A program made the position numbers and the translations under genes. Below are positions 53,152-60,468 of a stretch of DNA of 64,000 nucleotides, in pieces; position 1 is the stretch's first letter, and each line of letters starts with the position of its first letter. Source of the DNA: Massiliimalia sp964370215 (GTDB taxonomy: Bacteria > Bacillota > Clostridia > Oscillospirales > Ruminococcaceae); the NCBI GenBank assembly GCA_964370215.1, contig CAYJIM010000001.1:124001-188000 (forward strand), in the 5' to 3' direction. The notes beneath the pieces were generated by a model. The model was given only the letters and a program-made list of their open reading frames with translations, ran no database searches and was not told where the DNA came from.

Positions 53152-54759
53152 ATGGATTATATCATTAAAAATGGTACTGTGTATGACGGTCTCGGCTCTT
53201 CACCACAAAAAACAGATATTTTGATCAAAGATCATCGCATTGAGGCAATTGGACATTTTGACACGGTTCAAGCACCGATCATAGATGCCTCGAATAAACT
53301 GGTTACACCCGGCTTTATCGACCTGCATCGACATTGTGACCTTGCAATTTTTGGTAAACCATTTGGATTCGTTGAATTGGCACAAGGAATCACGACCTGC
53401 TTTGGAGGAAACTGCGGGATGTCTGCTGTACCGACTGTTCCACAATACCGAGCGGCACTTTTGGATTATCTGTCCCCTTGTTTGGGGCAATGCCAAACAC
53501 CGTCCTTTACCAGTCATGCTACATATGTTGCTGCCCTACAAAACACATTGTTACCGCTTCATTACGGCTTTTTTGCAGGACTCGGGGCACTTCGTATTGC
53601 TGTTGCAGGATTTGATCCAACACCGTTGCGACCAAAACAGATGGATCAAATCAAAGAGTTGCTCCGTGATGCATTGTCGCAAGGCGCGTTCGGCTTGAGC
53701 ATTGGGTTGATGTATCTGCCGGAAGCTTATTTTACTTTAGATGAATTGGTAGAAATCATTTCAGTGCTACGAGGACGTGGCATACTTGTTTGCCATATGC
53801 GCCACGAAACTGCATTACTGCCCGAGGCTGTGGCAGAAATGATTGACATTGCCACCCGCAGCGAGGTTGCAGTGCAAATTAGCCACTTTAAGGCCGCCGG
53901 TAAGGTCGCTCACCAAAAGCAAGTACTAGCAAAGGCCATTGCAATGATTGAAAACGCGCGTGCCACCGGCTTGGATCTGACAGTTGATGTTTATCCCTAT
54001 GATTGCGGTGCTTCTACTATGATGCAGTTGATTCCACCAGCCTTTTTGACGGATGGCGTTTTGACTGCCATGAAGCGCTTAGAGCGTCCACAAGGGGTTG
54101 CGCATTTACGCCGATTGCTATCGGAAAAACAATCGAGTTGGGATCCTTTGGGTGAGATGATCGGTTATGAGCGGATCTTTGTTACCGGACTGACAGGTTC
54201 AAGCAATCGCCATTATATTGGGAAAAGTTTAGCGGAAATTACGCAAATAGGCCACTTTTCAGATATTGCAGATTGTTTGGCAACATTGCTACGAGAGGAA
54301 GGTACCGGTGTTTCTATCATTTTGCAGAGTATGCGCCAATCCGACATTGATATGGTTGTCCGCCTTCCCTACTCCATGCTTATTTCAGATGCGCTGTATG
54401 GAGATGATCAAAACCCACACCCACGCTTGATGGGGTCTTTTCCTAAGTTTTTACGTCAATACGCATGGGACAGAAAGTTGTTATCCACTGAAGTTGCCCT
54501 CCAAAAAATGACTTCTATGCCGGCCAACCGTCTCAATCTCTCTACGTTTGGTCGGATCACCCCCGGTGCAACAGCAGACTTATTGGTGATCGATCCAAAA
54601 AAATTCACCGATCAGGCAGACTATCAGCATTCAACAAAATTATCAGTTGGACCGGATCAAATCCTGTTGCGTGGCCAACTTGTATTTGAACACCAAACAC
54701 CGTCTTTGGAAAAACACGGGCTTCTGCTTCAAAACGGTAAATCCAATGTTCCCTTTTAA
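53152..54759 (+). CDS. N-acyl-D-amino-acid deacylase (D-aminoacylase, amidohydrolase family)
   Basis: The 535-residue protein belongs to the urease-type amidohydrolase superfamily, D-aminoacylase branch. This branch frees D-amino acids from N-acyl forms. It has a small N-terminal beta domain, the metal-binding HRH at residues 59-61 in TPGFIDLHRHCD, and the central CHMRHE block near 220. QISHFKAAGK follows near 245 and DVYPYDCGAS near 280. The C-terminal beta domain ends the fold. The family was known for one or two zinc ions, with a Cys ligand in some members. The ATG follows AAAGGAAGG. Its divergent neighbours degrade D-hydroxyamino acids, so the cassette probably feeds on N-acyl-D-amino acids. 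Confidence 0.9.
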   Translation: MDYIIKNGTVYDGLGSSPQKTDILIKDHRIEAIGHFDTVQAPIIDASNKLVTPGFIDLHRHCDLAIFGKPFGFVELAQGITTCFGGNCGMSAVPTVPQYRAALLDYLSPCLGQCQTPSFTSHATYVAALQNTLLPLHYGFFAGLGALRIAVAGFDPTPLRPKQMDQIKELLRDALSQGAFGLSIGLMYLPEAYFTLDELVEIISVLRGRGILVCHMRHETALLPEAVAEMIDIATRSEVAVQISHFKAAGKVAHQKQVLAKAIAMIENARATGLDLTVDVYPYDCGASTMMQLIPPAFLTDGVLTAMKRLERPQGVAHLRRLLSEKQSSWDPLGEMIGYERIFVTGLTGSSNRHYIGKSLAEITQIGHFSDIADCLATLLREEGTGVSIILQSMRQSDIDMVVRLPYSMLISDALYGDDQNPHPRLMGSFPKFLRQYAWDRKLLSTEVALQKMTSMPANRLNLSTFGRITPGATADLLVIDPKKFTDQADYQHSTKLSVGPDQILLRGQLVFEHQTPSLEKHGLLLQNGKSNVPF

Positions 54760-54766
54760 TCAGCAT

Positions 54767-54820
54767 AAAACAGTGATTGCAACCATCGTTTTCTGTAATG
54801 ATGGTTGCAATCACTGTTTT
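54767..54820. terminator. Bidirectional terminator with 21-bp perfect stem
   Basis: Arms 54767-54787 and 54800-54820 pair without mismatch around a 12-base loop. T-runs are available in both directions. It separates convergent operons and ends two bases before the radical SAM stop codon. Confidence 0.9.
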
Positions 54821-54821
54821 T

Positions 54822-55796
54822 TTAATAATATTCACGAGAAGCTTGATAATGTTCTAAATTCAGTTCTGCAAAGGAACCGATTTTTGCCAGATGATAGCGT
54901 ATATCAAAGCAAAGTGCACATTTTGAGGTATACTCTTTTTTCTCCTCATAATCATATTGTTTTGCCAGTGCATACAGTGCCGTCACACCACTATGTAATA
55001 ATGCTTCAAATGCAGGATATGTCCCCTCTTCAATGCCTGCAACCGCTTTGTCAAGTGGCAGTTGTAGCCCGGTGCATTCCGGTGGAATAAACATCCCATG
55101 TGGGTCAATGTGAAAATGATTTGTGGATAACAAATCATGACATGGTGTATCATCTAAAATCTCAGCCAACGGATAGGTTTTGTAAAATTCCTCTTCAATA
55201 TTTAAAGCACGTCCACCATAACGGACACCATAGTATTTTGCTGTTGTGCGAACATACCCCTTCCCGAGACCTTCTTCGATTTCAGCACGGCTGTACGTAC
55301 GATTGGTAGGCAAATTCCGAATACTATCCAAGAAATTTTGTTGCCACAAAAAGAATCCCATTCCGTAATACCCACACCATTGTGCCAATTGCAATGCACG
55401 ATCGGTCGGTACATATTCCATATGAAAGGGGTCAACAGAAATACAAAAAGATTCTACTCCGAGGTTGTATAGTATATCCAACTTTTTGGCAACCGATTGT
55501 TGCTCGGTTGCCCAATTGGCATTGGTCTCCAAATAGTTTATTTTTAAGCCGCCTTCTGCCAGCCCTTCGACCATTTGTTGTAAATCTTCAAATGACAAAA
55601 ATGGCTCACCACCACCGATATGTATACCAGGACATCCATGCTTTTTGAGTATTGCCGCTGTGTTTTTTGCAATTTCTTTGGTCATATAGGTTTTTTCTCG
55701 CGTTGGCGAGCAGGCGTAAAGACAGTGTCTACAAGCAGCATTACACTGATAATTTGCCATGATGCCACCCTGTTTGAATGTTTTTAGTTGATACAA
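54822..55796 (-). CDS. Radical SAM protein with C-terminal SPASM-like cysteines, function unknown
   Basis: The 324-residue protein has the radical SAM cluster motif CxxxCxxC as CNAACRHC near residue 17. The GGGEPFLSFEDL block that contacts SAM lies near 58. A cysteine-containing C-terminal region (CHDLLSTNHFHIDPHG, PPECTG and CALC) could bind a further 4Fe-4S cluster as in SPASM proteins. The best start is a TTG at 55796, eight bases after GGAG, overlapping the upstream gene by 13 bases. An ATG at 55760 is the alternative. It is last in an operon with a YgjP-like metallopeptidase and an exported redox set. The substrate is unknown. It does not look like the sulfatase maturase. Confidence 0.85.
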   Translation of the reverse strand: MYQLKTFKQGGIMANYQCNAACRHCLYACSPTREKTYMTKEIAKNTAAILKKHGCPGIHIGGGEPFLSFEDLQQMVEGLAEGGLKINYLETNANWATEQQSVAKKLDILYNLGVESFCISVDPFHMEYVPTDRALQLAQWCGYYGMGFFLWQQNFLDSIRNLPTNRTYSRAEIEEGLGKGYVRTTAKYYGVRYGGRALNIEEEFYKTYPLAEILDDTPCHDLLSTNHFHIDPHGMFIPPECTGLQLPLDKAVAGIEEGTYPAFEALLHSGVTALYALAKQYDYEEKKEYTSKCALCFDIRYHLAKIGSFAELNLEHYQASREYY

Positions 55797-56548
55797 GATA
55801 ACTTCTCCTTTTTGTTTGCAAATACTGCATCGTTTAATACTGCACGGCGTGCTTGCCAATCCGGCATCAAGGATGCGACCAATGAATAAAATGGTTTTGC
55901 GTGATTTGGATGAATGAAATGCGCAAATTCATGTAGGATAACATAATCAATTACTGACGGAGGTAAATGCACCAGTCGCTTACTCAACGTGATTTTTCCT
56001 TTGTTTGGGAAACAACTCCCCCATCTTGAAGTCATTAAGCGCAGTTGGATGGTGGGCATTGATACACCCATTGGTTCAAATAGCGGATAGATCCGATCAA
56101 CTGCAGTCGCAATATAGTCTGCCAGTTGTTTTGTAAAGTAATCCGATAAAATCTTTTGTTTTTGTTCCTCTGTCAGATCATCGGGCACTGTGAAATGCAG
56201 TTGATTCCCCTCTTGTTGGATGGAAGTTGACGCCCTCACGATGATGTGTAGTGTTTTCGGCTGTCCGAAAAGAGAAAATGTTTCACCGTCAATAACATGA
56301 TCAATGTCAAGTGTATTTGCTTGACATGTATGGTAGCGATGTAAATGTGAGAGGATAAATGTTGACTTTTCGAGCAAAAATCGCTCTATCACCGCAATTG
56401 GTACTCGCCTTGGTGCGGACACCCTGACCTCCCCTGTCGGCTTAATGCGCAAGTTGATGTACTTGACAGTCTTTTTTTCAAGAGTATAGGAAATGATTTC
56501 ATCGCCTAATCTAATCGAATATTGTTTGATGTTTTTCATCTGTTTCAT
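55784..56548 (-). CDS. YgjP-like M48/SprT-type zinc metallopeptidase
   Basis: The 254-residue protein has the zinc motif HEFAHFIHPNHAKPFY near residue 203, with a third ligand expected further on, and the SRWGSCFPNKG motif near 175. Both are diagnostic of the YgjP/DUF45 family of predicted cytosolic metallopeptidases. Its physiological substrate is unknown. It overlaps the NapH-like gene upstream as ATGA and the radical SAM gene downstream by 13 bases. The three are thus translationally coupled, although YgjP genes are usually stand-alone. Confidence 0.88.
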   Translation of the reverse strand: MKQMKNIKQYSIRLGDEIISYTLEKKTVKYINLRIKPTGEVRVSAPRRVPIAVIERFLLEKSTFILSHLHRYHTCQANTLDIDHVIDGETFSLFGQPKTLHIIVRASTSIQQEGNQLHFTVPDDLTEEQKQKILSDYFTKQLADYIATAVDRIYPLFEPMGVSMPTIQLRLMTSRWGSCFPNKGKITLSKRLVHLPPSVIDYVILHEFAHFIHPNHAKPFYSLVASLMPDWQARRAVLNDAVFANKKEKLSCIN

Positions 56549-57450
56549 TTTGGTTCAGTTCCTGTACTGCTTGGGGATGATGGTACATGAATGTTGGTGT
56601 ATTTTGAAAACCCCGTCGATAAATTGCTGGAAATTGCACCGTGCGGACAAGCACGTTTACAGTCTCCACATCGAATACACTCCGCTGAATTGATCTGTGT
56701 CGTCACTGCAACTCCCATTTTACAGACAGTTTCACAGCGTTTACAATTGGTGCATTTGGGTTGGTCGATCTGTAATTGATAAAGGCTAAAGCGTTGAAAC
56801 AACGCATAAAATGCACCAAGCGGACAAAGATATTTGCAAAATGGTCGGTAAATAAAGATCGATAATAGCAGGATAGCAAACAATAGTAGCATTTTCCATC
56901 CGAACAATAATCCCACAATTGCCTGCAACGAAGGATTTGTCAGTACCAATGGGATACCGCCGAATAATGTACCGGATGGGCAGATCCATTTACAAAATGC
57001 AGGTGATCCTAAACCAAATTCATTGACCGCAAACAACGGAAGCCATAATACAAAGATCACCAAAATAGCATATTTTAAGTAGCGTAATGGTTTGTCAATC
57101 GCTTTCGGTATCGTCCATTTTCTCCATTTGATTTTATATAAAAGATCCTGCACCCAACCAAATGGGCACAAAAAACCACAAATCAGTCGCCCCATGACCA
57201 CACCGAATAGCAAGAGTAGCCCCAAAACATAAAAAGAAATGTATTGCCCTTTACCAGACAAAATAGCTTGTAGAGAGCCGATTGGACAGGAAGCAAGAGC
57301 ACCCGGACAGGAGTAACAATTGAGCCCCGGTGTACATAGCAATTTACTCTCTCCTTGAAAAATTTTGCCATTGACAAAGCCAAGGAGATACCCGTTGCTG
57401 ACCACCGTAAAGATTGCTTGAATCCAAGGGCGAACGTTTATGTTTTTCAT
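56545..57450 (-). CDS. NapH-like membrane polyferredoxin (4Fe-4S binding)
   Basis: The 301-residue protein has about five hydrophobic helices in the first 220 residues and two C-terminal 4Fe-4S motifs, CTNCKRCETVCKMG and CIRCGDCKRACPHG. The membrane part carries the CxxxCP motifs typical of NapH/MauN/CcoG-like proteins: CGFLCPFGW, CKWICPSG and CKYLCPLGA. These proteins pass electrons between cytosolic carriers and membrane or extracytoplasmic partners. The ATG at 57448-57450 follows GGGTGAT. The gene starts 4 bases after the CXXC microprotein. With the TlpA-like lipoprotein two genes upstream, I infer that it feeds reducing power across the membrane. Confidence 0.87.
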   Translation of the reverse strand: MKNINVRPWIQAIFTVVSNGYLLGFVNGKIFQGESKLLCTPGLNCYSCPGALASCPIGSLQAILSGKGQYISFYVLGLLLLFGVVMGRLICGFLCPFGWVQDLLYKIKWRKWTIPKAIDKPLRYLKYAILVIFVLWLPLFAVNEFGLGSPAFCKWICPSGTLFGGIPLVLTNPSLQAIVGLLFGWKMLLLFAILLLSIFIYRPFCKYLCPLGAFYALFQRFSLYQLQIDQPKCTNCKRCETVCKMGVAVTTQINSAECIRCGDCKRACPHGAISSNLSTGFSKYTNIHVPSSPSSTGTEPK

Positions 57451-57454
57451 ACCA

Positions 57455-57601
57455 TCACCCGATCCCAATACATTCTAAGCAAATAACCACTGCTTTTCGT
57501 AAGACAAGTAGATATTCCTGTTGCCAGATTCCAATGGCCAAAAATATCAACGCAACAAAAAGTAAGCCAAACCGCAAGATCAACTGCCACCGTCTTTCCA
57601 T
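57455..57601 (-). CDS. 48-residue one-helix membrane microprotein with C-terminal CXXC (CD1871A-like)
   Basis: A short gene whose product has a positively charged start (MERRW), one membrane helix (about residues 7-26), a short amphipathic linker and the C-terminal sequence AVVICLECIGIG with a CXXC (41-44). The ATG follows AAGGAGG with eight bases spacing, and the stop is 4 bases before the polyferredoxin start. I recognise it as resembling small clostridial proteins named after C. difficile CD1871A, which have a conserved C-terminal CLECIG-type end and no known function. The positive-inside rule puts the CXXC outside or at the outer membrane face, between the polyferredoxin and the lipoprotein. 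Confidence 0.85.
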   Translation of the reverse strand: MERRWQLILRFGLLFVALIFLAIGIWQQEYLLVLRKAVVICLECIGIG

Positions 57602-57622
57602 ATGCCCTTCCTCCTTACTTAA

Positions 57623-57658
57623 AACAGCCTTTCAAAATAGTCATCTTGAAAGGCTGTT
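57623..57658 (-). terminator. Terminator or attenuator between the TlpA-like gene and the microprotein
   Basis: A perfect 13-bp stem (57623-57635 with 57646-57658) has a 10-base loop and a short T-run on the minus strand. It sits inside the cassette, so some transcripts probably stop after the lipoprotein gene. Confidence 0.7.
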
Positions 57659-57663
57659 ACTCA

Positions 57664-58302
57664 TCACGTATGTTCTGCTAAAAGATCATCAATCAATGCC
57701 AAATAGGTGTTCACTTCATCAGAAGCAGGTGTTCCTTGCGCCATTGTGATAAAATTCCCATCACCGTCTAAAAACAGAATAGTGGGAAAGACCTGAATAT
57801 AGGGTGCCAAACTTTCATTCAGCGCATCGTCCGCAATCAAGGTGTCAAAGGTGACACCATTGCTTTCTAAAATATTTTCCGTAGTGCTACGTTCAATATC
57901 TGCATCACTGCCATAGGAAATCAAGTTGACATTATCCGGCAGCTGTGTATCCAAAGCCGCCAAGTCCGGCATACCAGCAATACACGCTGGACACCAAGTT
58001 GCCCAAACATATAACATCGTCAAATCATAACTTTCTAAGTCTGCTTGTGTGAATGTGCTGTCACCGATCGTTTGTGCTTCAAACTCACCAAATACCGTTT
58101 GGCTGTAATCAACGGAATGCTCTTCCGATTCAGCCGGCATCTCTTCTTGTAACTTTTGTTCTGCCGATTCCGTAGTTGCTGGCTCCCCTGCTTTCACCAC
58201 TTCCTGTTCCGTGATTTGCGTTGTTTGTTGTAAAGACACACATCCCGTAACCGTTACCAAAAGTGCGCTAACAAAAGCCAATAATTTGATTTTATTTTTC
58301 AT
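57664..58302 (-). CDS. TlpA-like thioredoxin-fold lipoprotein
   Basis: The 212-residue protein has a lipoprotein signal (residues 1-20, lipobox VTGC with Cys21) and an acidic, Thr-rich linker to about residue 70. A thioredoxin-fold domain follows, with the active site WATWCPACIAGMP (CPAC, 104-107) and the cis-Pro loop QVFPTILFLDGDG near 170. It should be anchored to the outer face of the membrane and exchange thiols or disulfides there. The ATG follows GGAGGG. It is first in the cassette, upstream of the CXXC microprotein and the membrane polyferredoxin. No CcdA or DsbD gene is nearby, so the electron donor may be the NapH-like protein. Confidence 0.92.
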   Translation of the reverse strand: MKNKIKLLAFVSALLVTVTGCVSLQQTTQITEQEVVKAGEPATTESAEQKLQEEMPAESEEHSVDYSQTVFGEFEAQTIGDSTFTQADLESYDLTMLYVWATWCPACIAGMPDLAALDTQLPDNVNLISYGSDADIERSTTENILESNGVTFDTLIADDALNESLAPYIQVFPTILFLDGDGNFITMAQGTPASDEVNTYLALIDDLLAEHT

Positions 58303-58349
58303 GGCAATCCCTCCAAATTCCCAAACGACTGTTTTTTCGGATTGTTTTT

Positions 58350-58355
58350 ATTATA
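58350..58355 (-). promoter_or_regulatory. Extended -10 promoter for the redox cassette
   Basis: On the minus strand a consensus TATAAT is preceded by TTTGG (an extended -10 TG). No good -35 lies at 17 bases. It is about 50 bases upstream of the lipoprotein gene. Confidence 0.55.
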
Positions 58356-58443
58356 CCAAATTACTCTCTTCTTTTGGTGAATAATTTATGGACAACAAAC
58401 AACTTTATATGATTTTCAGAATGCTATCCAATTCACAGAAAAA

Positions 58444-58479
58444 AGTCCCTTGACGTATGATCAAAAACATCAAAGGACT
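58444..58479 (-). terminator. Terminator after the FNT channel gene
   Basis: A 10-base stem with one mismatch (58444-58453 with 58470-58479) is followed on the minus strand by a T-run. It lies 21 bases after the FNT gene. Confidence 0.65.
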
Positions 58480-58500
58480 CTTTACTGTATTATATTTTTG

Positions 58501-59130
58501 TTACTTTGTTTTTTCTTCATAGAGCAGTTTCATGACTGGGATGAAAGCGCAACCAACAAGGTTACCGACCGCCACCACTGTCAAGTACGATACTGCGTGA
58601 AGATTCCAGGCATTTGCAAATGAAACGTAAAACATATTGGCCACAACATGCTCACACCCTAAAACAATAAAGAATACAACAGGTAGACAAAGAGAAAAGT
58701 ACCTACCAAATCCGTCTGTATTTTTATGATAACCGTAAATGGCAAAGTAGATCATCACTCCACAACCAATCGCCATGACAAATCCACTAAAATAGTCGGT
58801 CGCTAATTTCCCAGCCACCACCTCTTCTCCAATCGGAATTAGCTTTTTTAATTTGACCATACGAAACAGATACCCCGTCGCGACTGCACCGATCAAATTA
58901 CCCAGTAATGCATTGAAGAGTAAAGGGATAATGGCTCGTCCTTTCTCCACTATATAACAGGCTTTTCCTGTATACAAATTCCATCCAAATAAATAGATGA
59001 CCATGAGTCCCAGACAAAATAGTATGCCCCCAACAACATGGTTTTCCTGTGTCAGATAGCCGACTGCTCCAAAAGAGACAGCCATACCAGCTAGAATACT
59101 TTTCAATAGCTCTTTGAAAAATTGTTTCAT
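58501..59130 (-). CDS. Divergent formate/nitrite transporter (FNT) family channel
   Basis: The 209-residue membrane protein has about six hydrophobic helices. The FNT pattern shows in LFGWNLYTGKA (first loop) and the conserved His-containing VLGCEHVVANMFY near residue 158. NLVGCAFIP follows near the C terminus. It is shorter than typical FocA or NirC (about 260-285), and several loop residues differ from theirs, so the anion is uncertain: formate, nitrite, hydrosulfide or acetate-like. The ATG at 59128-59130 is preferred over a GTG nine bases earlier. It is a single-gene unit, divergent from pheA, with its own promoter and terminator. Confidence 0.8.
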   Translation of the reverse strand: MKQFFKELLKSILAGMAVSFGAVGYLTQENHVVGGILFCLGLMVIYLFGWNLYTGKACYIVEKGRAIIPLLFNALLGNLIGAVATGYLFRMVKLKKLIPIGEEVVAGKLATDYFSGFVMAIGCGVMIYFAIYGYHKNTDGFGRYFSLCLPVVFFIVLGCEHVVANMFYVSFANAWNLHAVSYLTVVAVGNLVGCAFIPVMKLLYEEKTK

Positions 59131-59171
59131 GCGCACCACTTTCTTTTGTTATAATTTTAACATACTTCATT

Positions 59172-59200
59172 ATGATACCAGATTGAAAACCAAAATTCAA
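59172..59200 (-). promoter_or_regulatory. Promoter for the FNT channel gene
   Basis: On the minus strand TTGAAT (59195-59200) and TATCAT (59172-59177) are separated by 17 bases, with an extended -10 TGG. Confidence 0.65.
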
Positions 59201-59233
59201 GTATTTGATCGACATTTTTTATATTAACCACAC

Positions 59234-59262
59234 TTTACAAACAGATTCCATCCTGTTATAAT
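59234..59262 (+). promoter_or_regulatory. Sigma-A promoter for pheA
   Basis: TTTACA (59234-59239) and consensus TATAAT (59257-59262) are separated by 17 bases with an extended -10 TG. The leader to the TTG start is only 39 bases, so there is no room for a T-box or attenuator. Confidence 0.8.
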
Positions 59263-59301
59263 ATTTTTTAGTAGTCATGTCTAAACACTGGGGGTATTTT
59301 T

Positions 59302-60417
59302 TTGAACTTAGAACAATGTAGAGCTGAGATCGACCGTATCGATCGTGAACTTTTAAAACTTTTTTCCGCACGTATGGAAGTGGTCAAGCATGTAGCGACT
59401 TATAAAAAGGAACGGGACATGGAAATTTTTCATCCTGTGCGAGAAGAGGCTATTATCGCAGACCGTGTCGCACGGGCACCGGAGGAGTTTAAGCCATACG
59501 TAAAGCCATTTTTCACCCATTTAATGGAGTACAGCAAATGTATGCAATTGCGCCAAATTTGTGAAGAAGAGGGTTGGAACTATGAAGAGGCTTCACTTCA
59601 AGATACAAGGGAAACTAAGGTCGTCTACCAAGGCATTGCTGGCGCTTACCAACAGCTTGCCGCAAAGGAAATGTTCTCCAACGCAACGATTTCCGCTGTG
59701 GCAACGTTTAGTGAAGTATTTGAGCAAGTTTCCAGCGGCGCTGTTGATTATGGAGTATTGCCCTTAGAAAACTCCACTGCCGGTACCATCGGAGATGTGT
59801 ATGATCTTTTGATTCGGTATGAGTTACATATCAACTTCATCCATCGCTTACAGATTCGTCATTGCTTGATGACAAAACCGACCACTTCTTTTGCAGAAAT
59901 CACCGACATTTACACCCACCCGCAGTCCATTTTGCAATGTAAAAATGCACTTGCATCATTGCAAATTCCGGCACACCCTGTGGCAAATAATGCGGTTGCA
60001 GCTCAAATGGTCTCCGCATCTACCGAACCGATTGCCGCCATTTGTGCCAAAGAATGTGCTGAGCTTTATCAGTTAAACATTCATAAAGAGGATCTTCAGG
60101 ACTCGGATCACAATTATACCCGTTTCATTGTCATTTCAAAGCACCTCTGTGTGCCATCGGAAGCGGTTGAGACCACCGTGTGTCTGCGCTTGCCAAACCA
60201 TAAAAATGAGCTTAACAAGCTGTTGACAAAGTTTTCCATTTACGGCATTGACCTGACTAAAATTGAGTCCAGACCGATTGGGGATAAGGAATTCAACGTC
60301 ACCTTTTATATCAGTTTTGAGGGGACCCTCCGTGATCCACAAGTGCGCGATCTCTTACAGGATCTTTCCTATCATTATGAATGGTTTCGCCTGCTGGGCT
60401 GTTATCCGAAAAACTAA
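59302..60417 (+). CDS. pheA: Bifunctional chorismate mutase/prephenate dehydratase (P-protein)
   Basis: It converts chorismate to prephenate and then phenylpyruvate for phenylalanine synthesis. The 371-residue protein has an AroQ-type chorismate mutase (about 1-90, with RAEIDRIDREL and a C-terminal SKCMQL helix). A prephenate dehydratase domain follows (about 105-285, with YQGIAGAYQQ, LPLENSTAGTIGDVYDLL and the catalytic DHNYTRF). A C-terminal ACT domain (about 295-371) is last. It starts with TTG behind a GGGGG ribosome site. In the ACT domain ESRP is present, but the GAL-type motif of the phenylalanine site reads NEL, which may weaken feedback inhibition. Confidence 0.95.
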   Translation: MNLEQCRAEIDRIDRELLKLFSARMEVVKHVATYKKERDMEIFHPVREEAIIADRVARAPEEFKPYVKPFFTHLMEYSKCMQLRQICEEEGWNYEEASLQDTRETKVVYQGIAGAYQQLAAKEMFSNATISAVATFSEVFEQVSSGAVDYGVLPLENSTAGTIGDVYDLLIRYELHINFIHRLQIRHCLMTKPTTSFAEITDIYTHPQSILQCKNALASLQIPAHPVANNAVAAQMVSASTEPIAAICAKECAELYQLNIHKEDLQDSDHNYTRFIVISKHLCVPSEAVETTVCLRLPNHKNELNKLLTKFSIYGIDLTKIESRPIGDKEFNVTFYISFEGTLRDPQVRDLLQDLSYHYEWFRLLGCYPKN

Positions 60418-60468
60418 AAAACAGAAGAACAGAGAAGGATGTACAATCCCTCTCTGTTCTTCTGTTTT
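60418..60468. terminator. Bidirectional terminator between pheA and thiE
   Basis: A perfect 17-bp stem (60418-60434 with 60452-60468) has a further 4-bp inner stem. It begins right after the pheA stop and overlaps the thiE stop codon, so it serves both convergent genes. Confidence 0.85.

Noticed and set aside
54822..55796. Radical SAM protein as the sulfatase maturase (anSME)
   Set aside because: The cluster motif context and the C-terminal cysteine layout do not match anSME as I know it. The gene is 5 kb from the sulfatase in another operon.
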